64,000 bases of DNA from Gracilariopsis chorda (lineage: Eukaryota > Rhodophyta > Florideophyceae > Gracilariales > Gracilariaceae), in NCBI GenBank assembly GCA_003194525.1, contig NBIV01000311.1, positions 1 to 64,000 of the forward strand. The letters run 5' to 3'. This document shows positions 32,061-41,627 of this stretch, piece by piece (the stretch's first letter is position 1; every line of letters begins with the position of its first letter). A program made the position numbers and the translations under genes. The notes beneath the pieces were generated by a model. It did not search any database. It was not told the origin of the DNA and saw only the letters and a program-made list of their open reading frames with translations.

Positions 32061-33488
32061 TCAGTTGGTGTTACCATGAGATACACGCTTATGCCTCTCC
32101 ATGTCCCGAGCTCTTGAATACTTGCTGCCACAAATGTCGCATGTAAAACTCTGTGTACCCCGTGACTCAGGATGTACTCTGGAAATGTGAGTATTCAAAC
32201 CTCGGGCTGAAGAATGCGCAACGGGACAGTGCGGGCATTGAAATGGTGAAGTCGAATCTGAATGTGCTTTCGCAATATGCCTATGCATGCTTCTTGCACG
32301 CCCATACGTGTTGCCGCATTGCTCGCAGGTGAAACGTTGTGGTGGGTTCTGGTTTCCATGCTGTGCACGAAGGTGACTGGTCAGAGCATAGCGCGTGGCA
32401 AACACTCTCTTACATTCATAACATTCATGTCTTTCCGGATGCGACCTCATGTGGCGATCCATTAATGCCTTAAAGGGTGTCTTATAGCCACATTGATCGC
32501 AAGTGTGTTCTTTTCTACAGATCTGCTGGTGAGCTGAAGCGTCCATGTAGGTGTTAAATCTGCGCGAGCACTTCCTACAGGCATTAGTCCGAGATGTCTT
32601 GCGTCCCTGTTCTTCTGCTGTCCCGAGGAAAAACGCTGGTCGTTTGCCTGAACTGGACGCCTGTGCTGTGACTGCTGTAGGCGGACCTGCGCGACTAGTA
32701 GATGGACGTTGTGCCCATCTTTCGGTAGATTGACCAGCCACGTTGGAAGATGCAGGTTGCGCACATCCGGCCATAGATGGTCCTGCGCCACTGGAAGATG
32801 CAGGTTGCGCATATCCTGCCATAGATGGTCCTGCGCCACTGGAAGATGCAGGTTGCGCATATCCTGCCATAGATGGTCCTGCGCCACTGGAAGATGCAGG
32901 TTGCGCATATCCTGCCATAGATGGTCCTGCGCCACTGGAAGATGCAGGCGTTCTTCTTGCCCTAGATGGACCTGCACCACTGGAAGATGCAGGTTGCGCA
33001 TATCCTGCCATAGATGGTCCTGCGCCACTGGAAGATGCAGGCGTTCTTCTTGCCCTAGATGGACCTAGGCCACCAGAAGATCCCACACTGGGAGGAAGCT
33101 CAATTGGCTCTCCTACGAAATCAAATAAAGATGGGTGCACCATGTTTTGTGCTTCCGCAGCATCGATAGTTGTATGGGCTGCCAAAGTGCCGGGGCTCAT
33201 GTTACCTAGAAGTTCAACCATAGATTTGCCCCATTGTCGGGACCGCTCTCTTCTTTGTGTGCTGCTGCCCGAGCGGCTCCCCTGAGAGTTGCTACGAGAG
33301 CTAGTTTGCTGCGAGGCGTGTGGGATATGTGCTGCCCTAGGTTCAATCCTTTCGCAAACTGGTGCATCTTCGGAACTTGTAGGTCTCATGGTATTTAATT
33401 GGTTGCGGGAACGCCTTGTTCGATCTCTACTGCTTTCCGAGCGGCTTCCCCGAGAGTTGCTGTGCTGAGAATTATTTTGTGACGACAT
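32061..33488 (-). CDS. C2H2 zinc-finger protein with Ser/Ala/Gly repeat, intact copy
   Basis: This 475-residue protein is a probable nuclear DNA-binding regulator of unknown target. Residues 1-100 are Ser/Arg-rich ('SRGSRSESSRDRTRRSRN', SR-like). The motif 'QNMVHPSLFDFVGEP' follows at about 113-127. Residues of about 140-270 are 16-residue repeats of the type ASSSGAGPSMAGYAQP, with variants ending RARRTP. The C-terminal 175 residues hold six fingers: the first C2HC (C-X2-C-X12-H-X3-C), then five C2H2 (ending HMRSH, HLRAQH, HIAKAH, HISRVH, HKRVSH). Architecture and the NM-HPSLFD motif match the gene at 9666-10580. The leader is CA-rich, and a TATAAG lies about 130 nt upstream (clear in the duplicate at 35353). 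The frame is intact, so this is the functional candidate of the duplicated pair. Confidence 0.87.
   Translation of the reverse strand: MSSQNNSQHSNSRGSRSESSRDRTRRSRNQLNTMRPTSSEDAPVCERIEPRAAHIPHASQQTSSRSNSQGSRSGSSTQRRERSRQWGKSMVELLGNMSPGTLAAHTTIDAAEAQNMVHPSLFDFVGEPIELPPSVGSSGGLGPSRARRTPASSSGAGPSMAGYAQPASSSGAGPSRARRTPASSSGAGPSMAGYAQPASSSGAGPSMAGYAQPASSSGAGPSMAGYAQPASSSGAGPSMAGCAQPASSNVAGQSTERWAQRPSTSRAGPPTAVTAQASSSGKRPAFFLGTAEEQGRKTSRTNACRKCSRRFNTYMDASAHQQICRKEHTCDQCGYKTPFKALMDRHMRSHPERHECYECKRVFATRYALTSHLRAQHGNQNPPQRFTCEQCGNTYGRARSMHRHIAKAHSDSTSPFQCPHCPVAHSSARGLNTHISRVHPESRGTQSFTCDICGSKYSRARDMERHKRVSHGNTN
32745..33070 (-). repeat. 48-bp coding minisatellite in the zinc-finger gene
   Basis: About six tandem units encode ASSSGAGPSMAGYAQP-type 16-mers, with two unit types alternating (GYAQP and RARRTP ends). 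Unit number differs from the duplicate at about 35910-36190, so the array changed after duplication. Confidence 0.85.
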
Positions 33489-33969
33489 TATAGAGCTAAG
33501 GTTTGGTTTGTTTCTTGTTGATAGTTGCTTTGGTTTTTGTTTTGTCGTAGTCGGTCTGGTTATTGTACTCGTTAGTGATTACGGAGGAAAGCCATGCACG
33601 TTTCTAGACTCTCAGTACTTATAGGCAACGCTCTTCTATCGTGGATTGTTATTCCTACCCCAAAACCATATTTCAGTCTATTCATGAATTCTTGATATTG
33701 TCTTCCTGGTTTAATAGTCAGAATGTTCATTTCTTTCTCATGCACTATATCGGCGTACGGGGAGTATATTACAAACTTTTTGAAGGTTCAGCAACAGTGG
33801 ATCATACAAAAACACAATAAAAGATTGTACCGAACGTAGCTCCACAAAAAACGTTAAAAACATTAATCGTAGGCGCAATGCGTGGTTCAAAAGCGAAAGC
33901 ATAGGCGCAGCAGAGACTAACGTGCACTTTGACCCTTCTTCTCCGCTCGCGGCCGCTTGAATGCAGTGT

Positions 33970-35006
33970 CTGCTTACACGGGCTCTATCGAAGGCTGCCA
34001 CAACCCTCAGAACTTTATTGTACGCAGGTGCTGTGACTGGCACAAAAGCACCTTTAAAAGCAGGTAATCTTCCGGAACATTTCATCTCACCTATTTGTGT
34101 GTCTCGTTCCCTTTTGCTCCAATAACTATTCAACTGCGATTTAGCCATAGAACGCCAACGAAATTCTTGAGGCGTTCCGCATGTCTCATAGAAGCAATGA
34201 AGTTGCCAGAGCATGTTCAAAAGTTTGAGCGAGCACTGTCACAAGAGGCCACTTCAATGCTGTCCTTGTATTTCATGTTGTGGTATTCGGCTATGGGCAG
34301 CATCTGACAATCTCTCTTTTCAGAATGTATTTCAAGCTCACCTTGTAGATACCAAAATGCTTATATGACTTTGTTATGATATGCTAGGCCCTAGGAGCGC
34401 AAACGCTTGTCCAAACAAGAATAAGAATGTGGAAAAAAGAAAAAGGCGACATTCGGATCACAAAGATCAAGGAAGCTGTTATATTTTTATCCTACATATG
34501 ATTGGACATCCAAACTCACATAGGGGGCAGGCTTCATGCCCTCAGAAGCTGACACGCTTTGTAGAACAAGGTTTCCGAACCCTTCTTTTCTTCGGAACAA
34601 CTGTAGGTTATCAAGGATCTTGACCACCGCCTGCTGCTTCAATGAATCAAGCGGAATGTTCGAGAAGTTACGTTCCGAAGAGATCCATCAGTTCTCGAGA
34701 CCAAATCTCCACACCAACGACTCCAAAAGCAATCATCAACACCCATAACGTGGCGAACCATCCTGAAGACTCAATCAAACCGAGCGGGAGAACAAGGATC
34801 CACGAATACATAAATATTTTCAGTGATCGCATATGGACGTAAGTAAGTGGCTGGATTGGCAGCTCCGATGTCGAACTTGACACTGAGCTGTCAGCGAGTT
34901 CGTGAAGCCGAGTCTGACATCACTATTTTATTTTCCGCTTGCACACACCACGCAATTTTGAAGCGTCTATAAGGTTGCCTTATAGACGCTATAAGCGTGT
35001 CCGCCA
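33970..35006. other. Spacer of the inverted duplication
   Basis: 1,037 bp lie between the arms. A minus-strand frame running from 34220 into the left arm to 33738 contains 'KGAFVPVTAPAYNKVLRVVAAFDRARVS', which I do not recognise. No other gene is seen. A perfect hairpin lies close to the inner end of the right arm. Confidence 0.5.
34962..34990. repeat. Perfect hairpin beside the inner breakpoint
   Basis: AGCGTCTATAAGG, loop 'ttg', then the exact reverse complement: a 13-bp stem with a 3-nt loop. It ends 16 nt before the right arm begins. Confidence 0.75.
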
Positions 35007-37651
35007 ACACTGCATTCAAGCGGCCGCGAGCGGAGAAGAAGGGTCAAAGTGCACGTTAGTCTCTGCTGCGCCTATGCTTTCGCTTTTGAACCACGCATTG
35101 CGCCTACGATTAATGTTTTTAACGTTTTTTGTGGAGCTACGTTCGGTACAATCTTTTATTGTGTTTTTGTATGATCCACTGTTGCTGAACCTTCAAAAAG
35201 TTTGTAATATACTCCCCGTACGCCGATATAGTGCATGAGAAAGAAATGAACATTCTGACTATTAAACCAGGAAGACAATATCAAGAATTCATGAATAGAC
35301 TGAAATATGGTTTTGGGGTAGGAATAACAATCCACGATAGAAGAGCGTTGCCTATAAGTACTGAGAGTCTAGAAACGTGCATGGCTTTCCTCCGTAATCA
35401 CTAACGAGTACAATAACCAGACCGACTACGACAAAACAAAAACCAAAGCAACTATCAACAAGAAACAAACCAAACCTTAGCTCTATAATGTCGTCACAAA
35501 ATAATTCTCAGCACAGCAACTCTCGGGGAAGCCGCTCGGAAAGCAGTAGAGATCGAACAAGGCGTTCCCGCAACCAATTAAATACCATGAGACCTACAAG
35601 TTCCGAAGATGCACCAGTTTGCGAAAGGATTGAACCTAGGGCAGCACATATCCCACACGCCTCGCAGCAAACTAGCTCTCGTAGCAACTCTCAGGGGAGC
35701 CGCTCGGGCAGCAGCACACAAAGAAGAGAGCGGTCCCGACAATGGGGCAAATCTATGGTTGAACTTCTAGGTAACATGAGCCCCGGCACTTTGGCAGCCC
35801 ATACAACTATCGATGCTGCGGAAGCACAAAACATGGTGCACCCATCTTTATTTGATTTCGTAGGAGAGCCAATTGAGCTTCCTCCCAGTGTGGGATCTTC
35901 TGGTGGCCTAGGTCCATCTAGGGCAAGAAGAACGCCTGCATCTTCCAGTGGCGCAGGACCATCTATGGCAGGATATGCGCAACCTGCATCTTCCAGTGGT
36001 GCAGGTCCATCTAGGGCAAGAAGAACGCCTGCATCTTCCAGTGGCGCAGGACCATCTATGGCAGGATATGCGCAACCTGCATCTTCCAGTGGCGCAGGAC
36101 CATCTATGGCAGGATCTATGGCAGATTGCGCAACCTGCATCTTCCAGTGGCGCAGGACCATCTATGGCCGGATGTGCGCAACCTGCATCTTCCAACGTGG
36201 CTGGTCAATCTACCGAAAGATGGGCACAACGTCCATCTACTAGTCGCGCAGGTCCGCCTACAGCAGTCACAGCACAGGCGTCCAGTTCAGGCAAACGACC
36301 AGCGTTTTTCCTCGGGACAGCAGAAGAACAGGGACGCAAGACATCTCGGACTAATGCCTGTAGGAAGTGCTCGCGCAGATTTAACACCTACATGGACGCT
36401 TCAGCTCACCAGCAGATCTGTAGAAAAGAACACACTTGCGATCAATGTGGCTATAAGACACCCTTTAAGGCATTAATGGATCGCCACATGAGGTCGCATC
36501 CGGAAAGACATGAATGTTATGAATGTAAGAGAGTGTTTGCCACGCGCTATGCTCTGACCAGTCACCTTCGTGCACAGCATGGAAACCAGAACCCACCACA
36601 ACGTTTCACCTGCGAGCAATGCGGCAACACGTATGGGCGTGCAAGAAGCATGCATAGGCATATTGCGAAAGCACATTCAGATTCGACTTCACCATTTCAA
36701 TGCCCGCACTGTCCCGTTGCGCATTCTTCAGCCCGAGGTTTGAATACTCACATTTCCAGAGTACATCCTGAGTCACGGGGTACACAGAGTTTTACATGCG
36801 ACATTTGTGGCAGCAAGTATTCAAGAGCTCGGGACATGGAGAGGCATAAGCGTGTATCTCATGGTAACACCAACTGATTCCACAGGATGTACTTAGATAA
36901 CAGTGCTGTAGACGAAGAAAGATTATGAATGAATCGGATAGTTGTGTGCTAGTACTCTGGCTTAGAAAAGTGGACGAGTAATTGTTCCCCAGTGATTGTT
37001 AACGTAGAGAAAATTAGCGCCATGCAGCATCCTTCTCAAATTTGCAAAAGACTGATTCTCTGCAGTATTGATGTTTGCACGTTGTACTAACGCTGAAAAC
37101 AAATAGGATCCTTACTATGAAACCCCGATGAGTTTGCTACTCTAGGTAAACTCTGACAAGAAACTGTTTTTGTAAAACTATGTTTCTACCACTTGCTATT
37201 GCCTGGGTACCCAATCAAGAACAAGTGATAGAAGAATAATGGTATGGAATCTACAAGAATGCATAGCTAATGTTTCAAACTATGCAGTGAGACAAGACAA
37301 AGCTTTCTGACAGGTGCTTTGGTAGTCTGTATAACAAGAGTGAATGTTTTCTTCATCTTCTCTCCTTTCTAAGCTCATATGTCTTTACTATTTGGGGTAT
37401 GTTGAAGAGAAACAGAGCAAACAAATTCTCAATTACTCCTGAGCTTCGTTCAGTGGCAATGTTTAATAACTGCTCCGGTTTTTTTAGGTGCGAGGAAAGG
37501 CGTCCGTAACGAGAAAACCAAAAGACGTTTACATTGATTGCCGGTCGAAAGTAGCTTTCTGGCAGAACTATAAAATCAAGTACAGTGCTTTCAAAGAGAA
37601 TGTTGCCCTCCAGGGCGCGATAGGCTGGTGTTCGGATAAGACACGGAAGCC
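35007..37651 (+). repeat. Right arm of the inverted duplication
   Basis: The 2,645 bp arm is a mirror of 31288-33969. It carries the broken zinc-finger copy and runs directly into the truncated copia element at about 37650. Confidence 0.9.
35488..36877 (+). pseudogene. C2H2 zinc-finger gene, frameshifted duplicate
   Basis: It is identical in layout to the gene at 32061-33488 and nearly identical in sequence. The first 210 or so codons (Ser/Arg-rich start, HPSLFD motif, 16-residue repeats) read in one frame. Near 36110 a repeat unit carries 10 extra bases ('ggatctatggcagatt' where the other copy has 'ggatat'), which moves the fingers into another frame, so the first frame ends at 36243. All six fingers are otherwise intact in the second frame (up to 36877). 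One 48-bp unit is also missing. A product of the first frame would lack fingers; the finger part would need its own start (ATG at 35948 is in that frame). Confidence 0.85.
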
Positions 37652-37680
37652 CTTCTTTTGGGCGGCAAAAATCAATCTTT

Positions 37681-39637
37681 TTGGGTGTTCAAGATGATGA
37701 CAGACATAGAAACTGTATGACAAAAAAGCAAAACTTATTGTCCGCCTTCAGGCTGTTACCAAGCGACAGATCTTTTATTTTTGGAAAAGGGAGCTGTAAG
37801 ACTGGAAAAGGAAATGAAGAAGCCGTGGAACATGTTGAGTCGGAAAATCTCTTTGATGATCTGTTCTCTGGAATGGAAGAACTGAACATGAAAGATTCTG
37901 TTGCTGCAGCAGATTTCGATGACGAAACCAACGTTCTTGAAGCGCCACTGAATACTCTTCAGCAGCATCTGATACTAATGTTGACCAAGCCCGCAGAGGG
38001 TCCTTTCGTCAGCGATCCGCTCTGCAACGGTATTCGCCAGAAACTTCTATGGTAAACTACATGTTAGGGGTTACAGAAGATGACTTGCCACAAACCTTTG
38101 AGCAAGCTATGAGCTCCTGTGAGCGGAGGGAATGTTGGTCAGCAATGAACATTGAAGTGAACAGTTTGGGGGAAAACAATGTTATTGAACTTCTTACGTG
38201 TCATCCCAGTGTTGTACCAATTGACTGCCGCTGGGTCTTGGATTGGAAGCGCAATTATAACGGAGTTATCACATGGCTTAATGAGCAAATTGTGACCAAG
38301 AGCTTTGTGCAAAAATTCGGAATTCATTAAAATGAAATTTTTTCCCATGTCGTGAAGTATGCAACTGTGCGACTAGTCTTATCCATCATCGTTGACCAAC
38401 GATTGGAGTTCATTTGCTTGGATATCAATGCTGCTTTCCTGTACGGGCGTGTTGATGAGGAGGTACAAATGCAAAATAGTCCCGGTTGTGAGGAACGAGA
38501 GCGAGAGAGGGATGTGTGCAGGCTCAAGCGTGCTAGTTATAGATTGAAGCATGTATCAAGAGCTTTCCGGAAATCCACTCATTCCATCTTGCTCGAGTTT
38601 GGCTTCCAGTGCTGTCACAAAGATCCAGCACTTTATTTCATTCGCCTTGCTTCTTACTTGTTGATATTAGTCCTTTTTGTTGATGATGTGCGGGTGGCCT
38701 TTGGCGATGTGGCGGTTTTGCAGAAGATGGTATCTTTCCTTGAAAATCATATCGATCTTCCAGAGGAAAAGAACGATGGTAAGTTCTTTGGAATGAAGGT
38801 GGTTAGAAGCGAGAAGAATAAACTGAAGGTGTACAACGCGAGCATGGTTGGTCATCTCTTGCACCAGTTTGACACGGAAGGATTTGGAACAATAAAGACT
38901 CCCATGATGCGTCACCGCGCGCTGAGCTCAATCACTTACGAGAATGAAGACCACTATCCATTCAAAAAGCTTATCGTTGCACTGATATATCTTTCCAACA
39001 CTTGCCTATCGAATATTTCCTTTGCCGTCAGCTACTTGACTCGCTCTATGGAGAGGTTCACTACCCAACATTGGAAGGCAGCAAAGAGTGTTTCGAGTTA
39101 TATGAAAGGAACCCAGAATATTGTGTTTTTGTTTTCAATTCACGAAAGCAAAATGTTTGGGTTCTCAGATTCTGCTTTTGCGGGCGATATAGTTGACCGC
39201 AAGTTTACGGGTGATTTCTCTTTTTCTCTTTCACTAACTCTAATGCAGCTGTGAGCTGGAGATCCTAGAAGAAAATCCTTGGAGCTAAATATACCATTGA
39301 GGCCAAATTTATCTCAATCTCTTATGCAGTTTGAGAAGCTCTATGGCTGGTATCCATCATGAGTGAACTTGGTTTGTGGAAGGGGAAAACCATGGTTATT
39401 GGTTGTGACAATCAAGACCCAATTCGTGTGATCAGTAATACGACGTGCAGTGAGCGCACGAAACATATTGCTGTACGCTTTCACTTTCTTCTTGCTCATG
39501 TGGAACGTCGGGATGTTATTCTGGAGTATGCTGAGACAAATTCAATGACTGCAGATGTTCTGACAAAGCCATTGAACCCCATAATACACAAAAAGTGTTG
39601 CAAGGACATGGAACCTTATATTGACCAGAGGATATAG
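37681..39637 (+). pseudogene. Truncated copia element: RT and RNase H remnant
   Basis: This is the only plus-strand copia in the window, related to the nested family at 19733-28582. It starts in the region between integrase and RT ('ENLFDDLFSGMEELNM') and runs through RT ('DDLPQTFEQAM', 'VVPIDCRWVLDWKRN', 'YATVRLVLSIIVDQ', 'LDINAAFLYGRVDEEV'). It keeps a sense codon where the nested family has its TAA ('RLKHVSRAF'), but the YVDD box is altered (LFVDDV is present with flanking changes). RNase H follows ('FGFSDSAFAGD', 'IGCDNQDPIRV', 'ERTKHIAVRFHF', 'MTADVLTKP') across frameshifts at about 38050, 38330 and 39250. Gag, protease and integrase are missing. The truncation falls at the end of the inverted-duplication arm, so that rearrangement probably removed them. 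Confidence 0.85.
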
Positions 39638-39649
39638 AATGCGTAAAAC

Positions 39650-39810
39650 TGATCTTGACATTGAATTATTTCCGTTAGTATTTACATTCTATACTTGCTG
39701 TTTACTAGTTTACTGATAGCAAATCCTCAGCAAACTATGATGATGCTTGATAGATATCCACGTGATGGTGGAGGTGGCATATTTAAGGCTTATCAGGTAC
39801 ATATCTAACG
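39650..39810 (+). repeat. Diverged LTR remnant of the truncated copia element
   Basis: After the RNase H stop the sequence 'tatttacattctatacttgctgtttac' region resembles the 5' part of the nested family's LTR, and 'gatatcca' and 'catatttaagg' resemble its middle. It is too diverged for exact ends. Confidence 0.45.
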
Positions 39811-40519
39811 CACATTCTCAATGTCCATGTGATGCGCTCTTGGTGCATTATAGATGCCCCATAGATAAGCGTAAAACATACCGATATGCATATATTGTAT
39901 GCACACATGATATGAGAAAGATGTGCAATAATATATCCCATGGACGTTCACTTTTCAGGCGCATCCGAAAGTAATCTTTGAAATGTCCAAGAAGTGTCTA
40001 TCGGACATATGATTGCAAAGGTAAAAGAAACATAATACCAGTCTTTCCATACATCTCTGGGAAATCTATTGTGGTACAGGTAGTATCCAGAAACTCTGTC
40101 GGTAAGCAATCACGCATCAATATATTTTACAAGAGTCACGTTGAATTGTTCGGTTAATTAATAGTATCTAGTAGATATTTTGTGCAAGTCTAAAGTTCAT
40201 AAAGTTCTATATAAAGGTAAGTCTGATGCTCCATTAGAAAAGAATGATCAAGCTCATCGTTCAATTCTAACAAAAGAGAAGCAGAATATTTTACTTCTTT
40301 GAACTTTAAGCGTGTTAGAATCAAGAAAAAAGTAAGGATGAAGATATTGAAAAGACTGCTACACGATATGGGCAATTTGAGTACTTATTTCTACCACTTT
40401 GACTAACTGGCCCACCAGCTTGATATCAATTTTTAAGGGATATATTTCTTAGCGCATATGTGGACAATTTTGCCATGGTATAATTAGTGAAAATTTGGTA
40501 CACGGCAAAAAGAAACATC
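39811..40519. other. 0.7 kb with no gene
   Basis: A/T-rich, no domain recognised. 'atagtatctagtagatattttgtgcaag' near 40160 slightly resembles the nested copia LTR and may be a further LTR scrap. Confidence 0.35.
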
Positions 40520-40524
40520 TCGTG
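40520..40524. repeat. Left target-site duplication TCGTG
   Basis: It matches 47259-47263 on the other side of the gypsy element. Confidence 0.85.
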
Positions 40525-41583
40525 TGTGGGCGCCATCACGAGACGGTGACGCAGGGGGCCAAAACGTTGTAATAATAAAAGCCAAAAGGGTACTCTTCGT
40601 AGCTAAAAGCCCCAAAACAAGTTGAAAACAGTGGGATCAAAAGAACTAAACCCACTCGATGAAATATAACAACACTAGGGAGAGCAAGAGGCTCAATCCC
40701 CAAATAAAACTTCTTAACTTCTTTGTTAAAACGGCGCGCAACCCAAGAATTATGTCAAGGATCACTAAGGGTCAGACCCTCGGCTTCCGGTCAGACACTC
40801 CGGATGTGAAGTGGATTCTGCAGCCTACCTACCTCTGCACTAACCAGAAGCAGGCGCATACAATCCTTACAGGGCTTCCCGAGGAGAGCTACTAACAGCG
40901 GGATATGCTTTCACTCTATACCCAAGCTGGCCCTTTGCAGGAAAGGTTGCAGGGCACGTCGCCTGCGGATAGCTTCCCGTCAAGTACTTCCGTCCGGAAA
41001 TCACCAGGTCTTTCGACCGACACCGTTATCCGAGCAAAGCTCCGGTGGGGCTCACAGACGACAGAAACACCTTTGGTACACACTACCCGTCTCCCGTCCA
41101 CGCCTAAGGCGCTTCAACCGGTCTTAGCGACGGTACTTCCCCACCCTATTGGACAACTAGCGGCATACGCCTCACTAGAAGCCCTTTATCCAGTGGCGAA
41201 CGCCTCACTGGTTGTTGATGATAGTTGAAGTGGCTGAAGGTTGATAGGGAGTGGGGCTTAGATGTTGGTTGATTGTTGAGGTGAGTTCAGACCGAAGTCC
41301 GAAGCTCAGAACCTCTTTTTATAGTGTTTAGAGGCACTACAAACGAGCCAAATACGCATTTCTACTTGCTAGTTACTCATGTGTGCGTCAAGGTTACTCC
41401 ATTGGCTTCTAGAGACCTCTGGAGCTGCACAATAACCAATAATAAAGCGACAATTCGCGCCAGCATCACTAAAATACTGTAGTCTTTGCTGGGCCAACAA
41501 AGCGTGCTGCTAGACACTACTGGAACATTCTACACGTGTGTTCCAGCAATGTCTGGCACATTCCGCAACATTCGCGACCGACA
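40525..41583 (-). repeat. 3' LTR of the gypsy element
   Basis: 1,059 bp; in plus orientation it starts TGTGGGCGCC and ends GACCGACA. Plus-strand ORFs inside it (40659-40895, 40905-41228) are also present in the other LTR and lack family resemblance; they are antisense to the element. 'ggttgggg' on the minus strand just before it is a likely polypurine tract. Confidence 0.92.
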
Positions 41584-41627
41584 CAACCCCAACCTCAAGG
41601 GTTGCCACGCCGCGGCAACCTGAAAAC

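Larger units (their letters stand above)
31288..33969 (-). repeat. Left arm of a large inverted duplication
   Basis: The 2,682 bp arm is nearly identical to the reverse complement of 35007-37651. It includes a complete zinc-finger gene (minus) with promoter and about 0.8 kb of downstream sequence. The 37-bp length difference is mainly one 48-bp minisatellite unit more on this side and a 10-bp insertion on the other. Weaker similarity continues past both arm ends. Confidence 0.9.

Noticed and set aside
32462-33285. Long ORFs in other frames across the zinc-finger repeats (e.g. 188 codons minus, 180 codons plus)
   Set aside because: They are shadows created by the 48-bp repeat, whose length divisible by three keeps several frames open.
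40659-41228. ORFs of 78 and 107 codons on the plus strand of the gypsy LTR, repeated in the other LTR
   Set aside because: Their conservation follows from LTR identity alone; no family resemblance, and they are antisense to the element.
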